A DNA stretch of 27,319 nt from an uncultured Streptococcus sp. (GCA_902461025.1 CABPWC010000011.1:1-27319), one strand, 5' to 3'; positions 15,238-23,394 are shown, numbered from the stretch's first letter. The notes: generated from the sequence alone by a model not told the origin. Program-made: numbers and translations.

Positions 15238-15266
15238 TTGTAAACGAATTCAAAAAATGCTATGAT
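15238..15266 (+). promoter_or_regulatory. Promoter of the collagen-binding-type adhesin gene
   Basis: TTGTAA (15238-15243), 17-bp spacer, TATGAT (15261-15266) preceded by TGC. AAAAGGAGTT at 15281-15290 is the ribosome site for the ATG at 15295. Confidence 0.7.
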
Positions 15267-15294
15267 ATATTTGATTAATAAAAAGGAGTTAACC

Positions 15295-16848
15295 ATGAAT
15301 CATTTTAAAAAGAACGCGATACGTATGTTTGCCTTTTTAGGTGTAATTGTGTTATCTTTGACAGTACTGACGACAGTATTTGCAGCTAATGTTACAGACT
15401 TTACAAATAAAACAACAATCACTGTTGATGGTCAACCACTGACAGATGAAACTCAAATCAGTACAGGTAAAGTTTTGGAAGCGACCAATACCATTTCTTT
15501 CCCTGACACTCAACAAATTAACGAAGGTGATGTACTGGTGCTTGACCTTCCTAAAGAGTTGGGCTTGATTACTAAGCTAGAGTTTCCAATTACACATAGT
15601 AGTGGTGAAGTGATTGGAAATGCAGTGACAGATCCAAGTACTCAAAAAGTAACGATTACTTTTACAGATTATTTCTCTAAGAATTACAAAGATAAGGTAA
15701 TGTCTTTAAAATATTCTGTTCGTCCAAACGTAACGAACTTACCAGAAACAGGGAAATATACATTCCAATTCGGGACAGAAAACTATACACTTAATTACAA
15801 TAAAACAGATGGTGAAGCTGGTGACTATGAAATGAAATATGGTTACCAAGATTCAGAGAATCCTAACCGAATCAAGTGGCGTGTTGTCTTGAATGCTGTT
15901 CAGGACAAATTGAACAACATGGTCATTAAAGATGACTTTAGCGATAGCGGACAAGTCTTGGTGGAAAGCTCTTTCCGTGCAGTTCGTTATGCAACGCAAC
16001 CAGAGAAAATTCCAAATGAAGCAGCACTTCTTAAACTAGAACCAATCGATAACTTTAGCAAAAAAGCTGAATTTACTCGAAATGCAGATGGTAAAATCAC
16101 AGGGTTCACCATTAACTTTGGTGATAACTGGAACTGGGCAATGTACATTGAGTACACAACAGAATTGACTTCACCACTTCCAGAAGGTACTAAAGTTGCC
16201 AATGTTTTGGAATGGTCAGCAAGCAACTTCCAAAAATCTCGTTCAGTCAGTGCATTGACGCGTTTAGAAACAGCTTCAGGTGAGGGTAGTGGAGATAAGA
16301 CAACCACCACAACTACAACCACCACCACAACAACCGAAGCGCCAACGACTACTACAACAACGACGACAGAAGCGCCAACGACCACTTCGACCACCACAAC
16401 AACCGAAGAGTCAACGACCACTTCGACCACCACAACAACCGAAGAGTCAACGACCACTTCGACCACTACAACAACAGAAGGGCCAACGACTACTTCAACA
16501 ACTACAACAACCGAAGAGCCGGCGACTACTTCGACTACAACAACAACCGAAGCGCCAACGACTACTTCAACTACAACGACAGAAGCACCAACGACTACTT
16601 CGACTACAACAACCGAAGAGCCAACGACCGCTTCGACTACAACAACCGAAGCGCCAACGACCGCTTCAACCACAACTTCGACAACGACAACTACAACCTC
16701 AAAACCAGATGTTCCAGGAACGACGACTACAGAGGAAAAACCAGAACTTCCTAAAACTGGAGAATCTATGGGAACTGGCTTGGTAGTTGCAGGAATCGTC
16801 ATCTTATCAAGTACCGTTGTAATGAAACGTAAATATTCTAACAAGTAA
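15295..16848 (+). CDS. Cnm/Cna-like collagen-binding adhesin with threonine-rich stalk, LPKTG-anchored
   Basis: A 517-residue cell-wall adhesin. The signal peptide runs to about residue 30 (TTVFA). Residues about 31-335 look like the N1-N2 immunoglobulin-fold pair of Cna-type MSCRAMMs: EGDVLVLDLPKEL in the first, and NRIKWRVVLNAVQDKLNN with MVIKDDFSDSGQVL in the second, the conserved collagen-binding segment. Residues about 336-468 are almost pure Thr with regular Ser, Glu, Pro and Ala, a mucin-like stalk. Sortase motif LPKTG begins at residue 485, followed by a hydrophobic helix and KRKYSNK. The layout and length match S. mutans Cnm, whose Thr-rich part is O-glycosylated. The frame extends upstream to 15262, but the ribosome site and signal peptide fix the start at 15295. 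Collagen as ligand is inferred. Confidence 0.88.
   Translation: MNHFKKNAIRMFAFLGVIVLSLTVLTTVFAANVTDFTNKTTITVDGQPLTDETQISTGKVLEATNTISFPDTQQINEGDVLVLDLPKELGLITKLEFPITHSSGEVIGNAVTDPSTQKVTITFTDYFSKNYKDKVMSLKYSVRPNVTNLPETGKYTFQFGTENYTLNYNKTDGEAGDYEMKYGYQDSENPNRIKWRVVLNAVQDKLNNMVIKDDFSDSGQVLVESSFRAVRYATQPEKIPNEAALLKLEPIDNFSKKAEFTRNADGKITGFTINFGDNWNWAMYIEYTTELTSPLPEGTKVANVLEWSASNFQKSRSVSALTRLETASGEGSGDKTTTTTTTTTTTTEAPTTTTTTTTEAPTTTSTTTTTEESTTTSTTTTTEESTTTSTTTTTEGPTTTSTTTTTEEPATTSTTTTTEAPTTTSTTTTEAPTTTSTTTTEEPTTASTTTTEAPTTASTTTSTTTTTTSKPDVPGTTTTEEKPELPKTGESMGTGLVVAGIVILSSTVVMKRKYSNK
16300..16698 (+). repeat. In-frame 36/33-bp tandem repeats encoding the Thr-rich stalk
   Basis: After an irregular start (16300-16380), 36-bp units run at 16381, 16417, 16453, 16489 and 16525. 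Three 33-bp units follow at 16561, 16594 and 16627, then a degenerate end. The units at 16381-16416 and 16417-16452 are identical. Each encodes TTTSTTTTTEES or the shorter TTTSTTTTEAP type. Every unit length is a multiple of three, so gain or loss keeps the frame. Confidence 0.92.
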
Positions 16849-16867
16849 TAGTTAAGTTTCTTTAAAG

Positions 16868-16896
16868 AGGAGAGAGCAAGGTTCTCTCCTTTTTTA
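16868..16896 (+). terminator. Terminator after the adhesin gene
   Basis: GGAGAGA pairs with TCTCTCC across a seven- to eight-base loop, followed by TTTTTT. It separates the adhesin from the glycosyltransferase, though some read-through is likely because no strong promoter follows. Confidence 0.75.
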
Positions 16897-16923
16897 AAAG
16901 TAAATAGTATATGGAGCATATAG

Positions 16924-17883
16924 ATGAAACTATCAATTCTTATCACTCTTTTAAACGAAGAATTAGTTCTAGCTCAAACGCATAAAGCTATCTCTGAGCA
17001 GTTAGAGAGTATGATTTTATCGGAAGAACTGTCTGATTATGAAATTCTTTATGTAGATGACGGGAGCAGCGATAGCACTCTAGAGCTAATCGATGCTATT
17101 GCGAATGAACATCCACGGGTCAAATATATCAGCTTTAGTAGAAACTTTGGACGCGAGAGTGGAATCCTTGCTGGTTTTAAGTATGCAACTGGCGATGCGG
17201 TTATGGTGATGGATGGAGACTTGCAACATCCGCCTTATCTGATTCCTCTCTTTGTAGAAGCTTATAAAGAAGGATACGATATTGTCAGTGGTCAGAGAAG
17301 TCGAGAAGGGGAGTCATTTGTAGGAAGCTTCTTTGCTCGTAGTTTCTATAAATTCTCGAACCATTCCATGGATGTCAAGTTAACAGACGGGAAATCTGAA
17401 TTACGACTCCTCAGCAAGAGAGCTGTGGATGTGTTTGTTTCGCTGCCTGAGTACAATCGATTTAATAAAGGGCTCTATGAGTGGATTGGTTTTAAAGAGA
17501 AGGTTATCCCTTATAAAAATGAAGTTCGTAAAGCAGGAAAAAGTAAATTTGGCTTTAAGAAGTCTATGAACTATGCTTTCCAGGGGATTATCTCATTTAA
17601 TGATCGTCCTCTTAGAATTTGTATCCAATTTGGATTTGTCAGCATGGCTCTGTCTCTTCTCTACATTGTTTATGAGTTTTGTAAATTTATCTTTTCTTCC
17701 GACTATACGAGTGGCTATTTCACCACAATAGCAGCCATTATCTTGTTTAGTAGTGTGCAACTCATTTTCATAGGAGTACTTGGAGAGTATATCGGAAAGA
17801 TTTATTACGAGGTGAAGCAACGTCCTCACTTTATCGTCGCAAAAAGCAATATTGACCAAGCTGAAAAAGATAAGATTGGTTAA
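16924..17883 (+). CDS. GtrB/CsbB-type family 2 glycosyltransferase, PgfS-like
   Basis: A 319-residue membrane-bound GT2 enzyme. It has an N-terminal GT-A domain with NEE near residue 11, VDDGSSDST (about 44-52) and the metal-binding DxD in MDGDLQHPP (Asp97, Asp99). Conserved SFSRNFGRESGILAGF and KSKFGFKKSMNYAFQGI follow. Two C-terminal helices (about 235-290) precede a basic cytosolic tail. Such enzymes place one sugar on undecaprenyl phosphate at the inner membrane face. It lies between a Thr-rich adhesin and a YfhO-type protein, the context of S. mutans PgfS, which is needed to glycosylate Cnm. The sugar donor is unknown. GGAG at 16913 is the ribosome site. Confidence 0.88.
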   Translation: MKLSILITLLNEELVLAQTHKAISEQLESMILSEELSDYEILYVDDGSSDSTLELIDAIANEHPRVKYISFSRNFGRESGILAGFKYATGDAVMVMDGDLQHPPYLIPLFVEAYKEGYDIVSGQRSREGESFVGSFFARSFYKFSNHSMDVKLTDGKSELRLLSKRAVDVFVSLPEYNRFNKGLYEWIGFKEKVIPYKNEVRKAGKSKFGFKKSMNYAFQGIISFNDRPLRICIQFGFVSMALSLLYIVYEFCKFIFSSDYTSGYFTTIAAIILFSSVQLIFIGVLGEYIGKIYYEVKQRPHFIVAKSNIDQAEKDKIG

Positions 17884-17905
17884 AATGGTATAGGAGAAAA
17901 CAAAC

Positions 17906-20869
17906 ATGGATGAGTGGTTAATGCGTTGGCAAGAATTGAAAGGGAAACACCCTAAAGCCTTGCTTTATACGATGAGTGCCTTACTACCGATGACCATTAT
18001 GCTGGTTGTTTGGTTTTTCATGGGTAGCTATCCCTTTGGGAATAAAAGTCTGATGGCAGTTGACTTTGGTCAGCAGTATATCAGCTTTTTTGGCTTACTT
18101 AAACATGCGGTACTTACTGGTGATTTGAGTAGCCTGACTTACTCTTTTACTAAATCTCTCGGTGGAGACATGATAGGGGTTTTGGGCTATTACTTGATGA
18201 GTCCCTTTAATATTTTTTATATTCTTATTCCCTTCAAACACTATGGTTTAGCAGTTTTCCTGACTATTTGGCTTAGATATGGAGCAATTGGATTATCTTT
18301 CTCTCATTTCCTGATTAAGCGCTATAAGGGAGCAGAATCTCGTGTGTGGTTGGTGCCCTTGTTTGCAACAGCCTATGCTCTTTCAGGGATGCTCGTTTCC
18401 TATCAGATGAACGTCATTTTCTATGATGCCATGATTATGCTACCGCTCGTTATCGTTTATCTGGAAGAGCTCTTGGATGGAGGAAGACCCTATCGTTATG
18501 CCTTTATTCTAGGGTTAACAGTCTTTCTGCAGTTCTATATGGGCTATATGATTTCGATTTTTATCGTCCTATACTCTTGCTATTATGTTTCACCACGCCT
18601 CTCTATCCAGGGGTCTCTGAAACAGAAGCTGAAACACTTCTTGAGTCCTTTGGTAAAAACATTTGCCTTCTCTGTCATTGGGGTTGCTACAGCATCGGTG
18701 TTGATTGTGCCAGTTTTCTATAATCTCCTTGAGAGTAAGGGGCAAGTTGGAGATGCTATGAAGTTCTCCTTCGCCTTTCAGATCAATCCTGTGGATATCC
18801 TGTCGAAGTTAGCTATCGGTGGTTTTGATACTGCCTCAGGCTGGTCGGCAGGACCTAACCTTCCAAATATCTACATTGGTGCTTTAGGATTCATTGGTTT
18901 CATCCTTTACTTTACATCGAAACAGATAGCTAAGGAAAAACGTTGGGCTGCAGGAGCTGTCACCCTTGTCTTCTTCATTTCCTTTGTCAATGAATTTGTA
19001 AGTAAAATCTGGCATATGGGGCAAAATCCAGCTGGATTCTTCTTCCGTTTCTCATGGCTTTTCTCTTTCTTTATGCTCGTTTTAGCCTATCAGGTAGTTA
19101 AGGGGCAAGTGGAAATTTCTCGCAGAGGGAAGCTACTTTCAGCTGTATTACTGGTTTTATCAGCAATTTATCTCTATACAAAGAAATTCACCTATCTTCC
19201 AAAAACACAGCCAGAGGCACTGACTCAGTTCCTATCAAAGAATGTTGTAGTGTTTTGGATTTTACTCATAGCTATCACTGCAGCCCTCTCTTATCTCTAT
19301 TGGAGTCGGTCTCGTAAAGCTCCTCAAGTGAAAAAAATCATGCTTCTGATAGCTGGGTCTATCGTACTTCTTTTAGGAATTCTTCTTCAAACAGGATATT
19401 TCTTATCTCAGGTTGTATTAACCTTGCTGGTCTACTTGGTGGTTATCTTCTTATTGCGCACAAGAATGACCAGACTAGCCATTCTTGCCTTGTCTGCTCT
19501 AACAATCTTTGAGTTAGGCTACAATGCCTATCTATCTCAAGTGACCTTTGGGTATGCTGATGTAGACAAATTTGTAGATGCGACAGTATCTGTAAAACAA
19601 GTGACAGATGATGTTCAGAAACAAGCAGATCAACCATTTTATAGAATCGCAACAACCTTTGCTTATTCAAAAACAGTGCCATCACTTGTTTCCTATCCAG
19701 GTTTGAGTACCTTTAGTTCAAGCTTAGAGCGTACAACCATGGATCAATTTGCCTATATGGGTGACCAAGGGATTAATGCGGCAACTGAGTATGAAAATGG
19801 GACTCCTCTGACAGATGCCTTATACGGTGTTCGTTACTATATGGATGTCAAAGACCTGGATCCTACTGAGAAAGAAGCCCATCCTGAGAGAATGTATTTC
19901 ACTCGCTTTGCCAGTCGTTTTGATATGAACCGTTACTTCACGAAGAAAGTCTACGAGGATGAGCGTTATATCGTGTACGAAAATCCAAATTCTTTCCCAT
20001 TAGCCTATGGAACAAATGATTTGGTGAGAAATATCAACTTCGGCAGAAACAACGCAATTCAAAATCAAAATATCATACTCAACTCTATGGAAGGCGTGAA
20101 AAAAGGCGAGGAAAACTACCTCGACTACTTCAAACCATTAGCCTATGGAGATGTCGAAACAGAAAATCTTACAGAAGAAAATGTCGACAAAGAAAAAGGA
20201 ACTGCAGTTTACAAGCGTGTAGATTCTTCTAAGGATGCAATCGTTCGCTACCACATTACTCCGCGAACAGATTTGACTTACTATTTCTTTGTGCCTGCAG
20301 GTCTCAATTCAGAGAAAGATTACTCCGTCCTTCTGAATGGCAAGTGGTTTACTCATTCCAAGAGAAATACGCAACGCCAACTATGGCAAATCGCAGACAA
20401 GGCGGAGAATCAAGAATCTGTGCTTGAGTTCCGCTTTAAAACAGATAAGATTGACCTTTCAAATGCGGGTGTTTATCGTGCAGAAATCAGTCAAATTCAA
20501 AGTGCATTAGAAAAACGAAAAGCACAAGGCCTGCAAGTTGAGAAATTTACGAACACTCATATCATAGGTTCCGTGAATATTACTGATGACAGCAAATTTA
20601 TGATGACCTCTATCCCTTATAGTGAGGGTTGGAAGGTGAAAGTTGATGGTAAGGCTGTCCCAGTGCAAAAAGCATGGAATAGTTTTATTTCCTTCCCGAT
20701 TACTTCTGGACAACACAAAGTAGAATTTACCTTCTCTCAAAAAGGGACGATTACAGGCGCTATTTTGACTCTAATCAGTCTATCAACGCTCTATATTATC
20801 CGAAAAGATTACAAAAAGGATGATAAAAAGCAATTGAAAGAAAGTCAAGAGGCTGCGTCAGCTGAGTAA
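17906..20869 (+). CDS. YfhO-family large membrane protein, putative GT-C-type sugar transferase (PgfM1-like)
   Basis: A 987-residue protein with about 12-14 membrane helices in the first ~560 residues and a large extracytoplasmic C-terminal region ending in one last helix (ITGAILTLISLSTLYII). An early extracellular loop carries FGQQYISFFGLLKHAVLTGDLSSLTYSF. The conserved Asp in MAVDFGQQY suits the catalytic loop of GT-C enzymes. YfhO proteins are thought to transfer a sugar from lipid carrier to an outside acceptor: lipoteichoic acid in Bacillus/Listeria, and glycoprotein Cnm for the S. mutans Pgf proteins. It follows the glycosyltransferase by 22 bp, with AGGAG at 17892, so the two are an operon. 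The acceptor is inferred. Confidence 0.85.
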   Translation: MDEWLMRWQELKGKHPKALLYTMSALLPMTIMLVVWFFMGSYPFGNKSLMAVDFGQQYISFFGLLKHAVLTGDLSSLTYSFTKSLGGDMIGVLGYYLMSPFNIFYILIPFKHYGLAVFLTIWLRYGAIGLSFSHFLIKRYKGAESRVWLVPLFATAYALSGMLVSYQMNVIFYDAMIMLPLVIVYLEELLDGGRPYRYAFILGLTVFLQFYMGYMISIFIVLYSCYYVSPRLSIQGSLKQKLKHFLSPLVKTFAFSVIGVATASVLIVPVFYNLLESKGQVGDAMKFSFAFQINPVDILSKLAIGGFDTASGWSAGPNLPNIYIGALGFIGFILYFTSKQIAKEKRWAAGAVTLVFFISFVNEFVSKIWHMGQNPAGFFFRFSWLFSFFMLVLAYQVVKGQVEISRRGKLLSAVLLVLSAIYLYTKKFTYLPKTQPEALTQFLSKNVVVFWILLIAITAALSYLYWSRSRKAPQVKKIMLLIAGSIVLLLGILLQTGYFLSQVVLTLLVYLVVIFLLRTRMTRLAILALSALTIFELGYNAYLSQVTFGYADVDKFVDATVSVKQVTDDVQKQADQPFYRIATTFAYSKTVPSLVSYPGLSTFSSSLERTTMDQFAYMGDQGINAATEYENGTPLTDALYGVRYYMDVKDLDPTEKEAHPERMYFTRFASRFDMNRYFTKKVYEDERYIVYENPNSFPLAYGTNDLVRNINFGRNNAIQNQNIILNSMEGVKKGEENYLDYFKPLAYGDVETENLTEENVDKEKGTAVYKRVDSSKDAIVRYHITPRTDLTYYFFVPAGLNSEKDYSVLLNGKWFTHSKRNTQRQLWQIADKAENQESVLEFRFKTDKIDLSNAGVYRAEISQIQSALEKRKAQGLQVEKFTNTHIIGSVNITDDSKFMMTSIPYSEGWKVKVDGKAVPVQKAWNSFISFPITSGQHKVEFTFSQKGTITGAILTLISLSTLYIIRKDYKKDDKKQLKESQEAASAE

Positions 20870-20890
20870 GCAATCTTCTATCATATATAA

Positions 20891-20932
20891 GAAAAAATAC
20901 GGTCAGGATACACTTCTGACCTTTTTCTTTTA
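20891..20932 (+). terminator. Terminator of the glycosyltransferase-YfhO operon
   Basis: GGTCAG (20901-20906) pairs with CTGACC (20916-20921), flanked by an A run and a T run. Confidence 0.8.
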
Positions 20933-20954
20933 CAAAATGACAAAAATCTTAAAC

Positions 20955-20980
20955 TTTTTGACAAATATACTTGTCAAAAA
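20955..20980. promoter_or_regulatory. Perfect palindromic operator over the -35 of the HTH operon
   Basis: Arms TTTTTGACAA (20955-20964) and TTGTCAAAAA (20971-20980) are perfect 10-bp inverted repeats around ATATAC. The right arm covers the -35 hexamer. Its position suits repression by the small HTH protein encoded first in the operon. Confidence 0.75.
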
Positions 20981-20999
20981 TAAAAAGATGTGTTACAAT
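20971..20999 (+). promoter_or_regulatory. Promoter of the HTH-PspC-CPBP operon
   Basis: TTGTCA (20971-20976), 17-bp spacer, TACAAT (20994-20999) with a TG at 20991-20992. Transcription start is near 21006, and a ribosome site AAAGGAG precedes the ATG at 21031. Confidence 0.75.
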
Positions 21000-21030
21000 G
21001 AAATCAAGTTAAGAACAAAGGAGTAAAGAC

Positions 21031-21234
21031 ATGCTAAAAAATCGTCTAAAAGAGCTTCGAGCTCGCGATGGCCTGAATCAAACAGAGCTGGCCAAACTAG
21101 CTGGCGTGTCCAGGCAAACCATCAGTTTGCTAGAGCGGGATGAGTACACGCCATCCATCGTCATTGCCCTGAAGATTGCTCAGATATTCCATGAGCCGGT
21201 CGAGTCAGTCTTCCGCTTAGAGGAGGATGAGTGA
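21031..21234 (+). CDS. Small Cro/CI-type HTH regulator
   Basis: A 67-residue protein that is little more than one helix-turn-helix: LNQTELAKLAGVSRQTISLLER (about residues 15-36) with the following ALKIAQIFHEPVESVFRLEEDE. This is the YgzD/HTH_3 mini-repressor type common at the head of membrane-protein operons in Firmicutes. It probably represses its own operon through the palindrome overlapping the -35. There is no sensor domain, so the inducing signal would have to act through a partner or a downstream membrane protein. Its stop overlaps the next start (TGATG). Confidence 0.9.
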   Translation: MLKNRLKELRARDGLNQTELAKLAGVSRQTISLLERDEYTPSIVIALKIAQIFHEPVESVFRLEEDE

Positions 21235-21437
21235 TGAACAAGTATAAAGTGATTTATTATCTATCTATAGTTGTGTTTATCGTAAATCTTTTCGCGATGA
21301 TTGGAAGCCTATTTGGTTGGTTTTCTATCGTCGAAAGTAAATATCTCTTCTGGATTAACATAGTTTTACTATTAGTCTTTAGATGGGTAGAGAGAAAGAT
21401 AAAGTTTAAAGAAATCGTAAAAGGAGAAAAGTTATGA
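21234..21437 (+). CDS. Small two-helix membrane protein
   Basis: 67 residues, unrecognised. Two hydrophobic helices (IYYLSIVVFIVNLFAMIGSL and YLFWINIVLLLVF) are separated by a short polar turn, with a basic tail (RWVERKIKFKEIVKGEKL). The frame offers a GTG at 21231 and an ATG at 21234. AGGAGG at 21221-21226 is at better distance from the ATG, which I chose. It overlaps the regulator stop by one base and the PspC gene by four (ATGA), so all three are translationally coupled. Confidence 0.72.
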   Translation: MNKYKVIYYLSIVVFIVNLFAMIGSLFGWFSIVESKYLFWINIVLLLVFRWVERKIKFKEIVKGEKL

Positions 21438-21784
21438 AAGAGTTTTTAGCAGGTTTTCAAGTCGACACTGAACACAAAGAACTTGCAGGTGTTTGTGCAG
21501 GTTTAGGAAATTATTTTAACATCCAAACCAATATCGTTCGTTTGGTGACAGTCTTGTTGTTCCTCTCTTCGACTGAGGTTGGGATTCTAACAATGACGCT
21601 CTATGCCTATCTAGCAGGTTGGCTTGGCAATGATCCCTTGGGGGATGGAGCAAAAAAAGCACGAAACCAAGCTCTTCTCTTAGTCGTTGTTTGTTTGCTT
21701 TTGGTCTCACTTGGATCAGAAGGCTTGACCGCTATTTTTGAATCAGGTAAAACTTTTGGTCAATGGTTGTCTGGTTTGTTTTAG
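21434..21784 (+). CDS. PspC-domain membrane protein
   Basis: 116 residues. Residues about 12-70 form a PspC (phage shock protein C type) domain: ELAGVCAGLGNYFNIQTNIVRLVTVLLFL, then a second helix ending in AGWLGNDPL. A further helix (ALLLVVVCLLLVSL) and an amphipathic tail follow. PspC proteins sense or respond to membrane damage in other bacteria; in Firmicutes short PspC proteins accompany stress regulators. ATGA overlap with the upstream gene. A role in membrane-stress sensing is inferred from the domain. Confidence 0.87.
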   Translation: MKEFLAGFQVDTEHKELAGVCAGLGNYFNIQTNIVRLVTVLLFLSSTEVGILTMTLYAYLAGWLGNDPLGDGAKKARNQALLLVVVCLLLVSLGSEGLTAIFESGKTFGQWLSGLF

Positions 21785-21798
21785 AAAGAGGTTGAAAT

Positions 21799-22500
21799 AT
21801 GGAAAAGAAACATATCATTTTTGCACTGAAGATTTTTCTTGCAAGTGTTTTATTAGGAATATTTGCTGGTTTCCTTGGTCTTAATCCTTTAGGTATCAGT
21901 CAAGAGCAAGTAATCATTGCCTCGTACTCAATTTTTCTTGGTTTAGGGATGCTTACGGTGATTCTAACCTTTTATTTCACTAGAAAAAGTCATCAGGCCT
22001 ATCAGAATTATCAAAGAGAAGAAGAGGATGAAGGAAATGAGCAAGACTACCTTGATATGTATCGTTTCTTAGATTATGGTACGGTAGCTTGGAATGTTTG
22101 CCAAATTTGTATGCTATCCTGTCTACTTTTAGATTTGGGAGGTTTAGGCCGATCAGCAACATCCTTACTTTTGCTGGTTGTAGGTATCTGGTCGGGTGTT
22201 TACTGTCTCAAAATCACCAGCACGGTTCGTAACTATAAACTTTCTATTACGGCGACTCCCAAGGAAGTTTTGGAATACCTCGATACTTATGATGAGGGAG
22301 AAAAACAGGCTGAGATGGAAGAAGCTTACTTGATCTTGTTCAAGGTTAATCAACTCCTCATTCCTGGGGTCTATGTTGTCTTAGTAGTTCTATCAGTAGT
22401 ATTAGGTCAAGTACAGTTGGTTGCTCTGCTGGTGGCGGTTGTCATCCATATGTACATAAATGTGGCACTATTGCGAAAAACAAAACGTTATTTCAAATAG
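21799..22500 (+). CDS. DUF3169-like four-helix membrane protein
   Basis: 233 residues. There are two N-terminal helices (about 8-25 and 38-58), an acidic cytosolic loop (REEEDEGNEQDYLDMY), two central helices (about 100-135), a second acidic loop with EYLDTYDEGEKQAEMEEAYLILF, and two more helices before a basic end (KTKRYFK). The arrangement resembles the DUF3169 family, often found next to small HTH regulators in Gram-positive genomes; function unknown. GAAAGAGG serves as ribosome site 14 bases after the PspC stop, so it belongs to the same operon. Confidence 0.75.
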   Translation: MEKKHIIFALKIFLASVLLGIFAGFLGLNPLGISQEQVIIASYSIFLGLGMLTVILTFYFTRKSHQAYQNYQREEEDEGNEQDYLDMYRFLDYGTVAWNVCQICMLSCLLLDLGGLGRSATSLLLLVVGIWSGVYCLKITSTVRNYKLSITATPKEVLEYLDTYDEGEKQAEMEEAYLILFKVNQLLIPGVYVVLVVLSVVLGQVQLVALLVAVVIHMYINVALLRKTKRYFK

Positions 22501-22509
22501 GAGAAACTT

Positions 22510-23151
22510 ATGAAAACACTTCAAAACATTGGCTGGTATAGCCTTACTTTCTTATCATTTATTATGATATATAGTTTTATTCAGGGCGTAGGTTTAGTGG
22601 CTATGGAAATGGGTGCACCTGAATATGTTGCTGTTCCAATTTATGTCTTATTGGCAGGAATTTTCACCTTCGTTACCTACAAGTGGTATAAGACAGGAAC
22701 TGTTACAATAGAAAAAACAGCCCTCAACAAATACATCTGGTTGCCTGCCTTGGTATTGGTTCTTGTCATAGTAGCACAAAATTTCTTACCAAATGATCCA
22801 TCAGTCAATCAACAGATGTTAGAACAAATGACTCATAATCAACCTCTTTTCTCTTTCTTTATGATAGTGGTCTTTGCGCCTCTGACAGAAGAATTGACCT
22901 TTAGAGGAATGTTAGCTCGTTATGTCTTTCCTCAACAAGATAACGTCAAGCAGACAGTTCTCTTTCTTCTTGTAAGCACCATCATTTTTGCACTTGTTCA
23001 TTTCCCTGGGACTCCCCAACAGTTCCTGGTTTATGCTTCACTCGGCTTTAGCTTGGGACTGGCTTACATCAGCAAGGGTGGTCTGGCCTATAGTATAGCT
23101 CTACATGCCTTGAATAATTTAATCGGATTTTTAATGATTATCATGCTATAA
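22510..23151 (+). CDS. CPBP-family intramembrane metalloprotease
   Basis: 213 residues with about six to seven helices. All CPBP (Rce1/Abi) active-site motifs are present: EELTFR (Glu127, Glu128, Arg132), FALVH (Phe160, His164) and HALNN (His199, Asn203). So it is probably an active membrane protease. Relatives process prenylated proteins in yeast, and in lactic acid bacteria give immunity to their own bacteriocins or process peptides. Ten bases after the upstream stop with GGAGAAA as ribosome site, it is part of the HTH operon. No bacteriocin precursor is visible in the operon. Confidence 0.9.
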   Translation: MKTLQNIGWYSLTFLSFIMIYSFIQGVGLVAMEMGAPEYVAVPIYVLLAGIFTFVTYKWYKTGTVTIEKTALNKYIWLPALVLVLVIVAQNFLPNDPSVNQQMLEQMTHNQPLFSFFMIVVFAPLTEELTFRGMLARYVFPQQDNVKQTVLFLLVSTIIFALVHFPGTPQQFLVYASLGFSLGLAYISKGGLAYSIALHALNNLIGFLMIIML

Positions 23152-23169
23152 TAGACTCAGGAGGAAGTC

Positions 23170-23385
23170 ATGAAACGAGTGATATTATTAGCAGTGATTC
23201 AGGCAGTTGTTCTCTTCCTTATTATTGGAGCGCTTGCCTATGCTTTTAAAGGGGATTTCTTTTATAATCATCTAGCAGTTATCTTTGCACCAATTGCAGG
23301 TATTATGCGATTTGCGACAGCCTATGCAACGGAGATTGTTCTCCCTAAAAAGGCAGCGGAGATTGCTGAAAAGCGAAAAAAATAA
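23170..23385 (+). CDS. Small membrane protein with basic tail
   Basis: 71 residues, unrecognised. One strong helix (ILLAVIQAVVLFLIIGALAYAF), a second weaker one (LAVIFAPIAGIMRFATAYA), and a basic end (PKKAAEIAEKRKK). It is preceded by a very strong AGGAGG and followed by a terminator, so it closes the operon. It could be a modulator of the protease before it, but nothing shows this directly. Confidence 0.7.
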   Translation: MKRVILLAVIQAVVLFLIIGALAYAFKGDFFYNHLAVIFAPIAGIMRFATAYATEIVLPKKAAEIAEKRKK

Positions 23386-23394
23386 AGAAATACC

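Noticed and set aside
16300..16698. Regular 36-bp spacing reminiscent of a CRISPR array
   Set aside because: Units are contiguous, with no unique spacers, in frame with the adhesin gene, and no cas genes are present.
16280..16786. Second plus-strand frame rich in Gln, Pro and Arg across the same repeats
   Set aside because: It is a frame-shifted shadow of the Thr repeats; open only because the repeats lack stop codons in that frame.
15987..16946. Long minus-strand open frame (319 codons), Val-rich, across the adhesin stalk
   Set aside because: It is the antisense of the Thr codon repeats (ACN read backwards gives valine-rich strings), with no ribosome site and no plausible fold. The plus-strand frame has a signal peptide, Ig-like domains and sortase motif.
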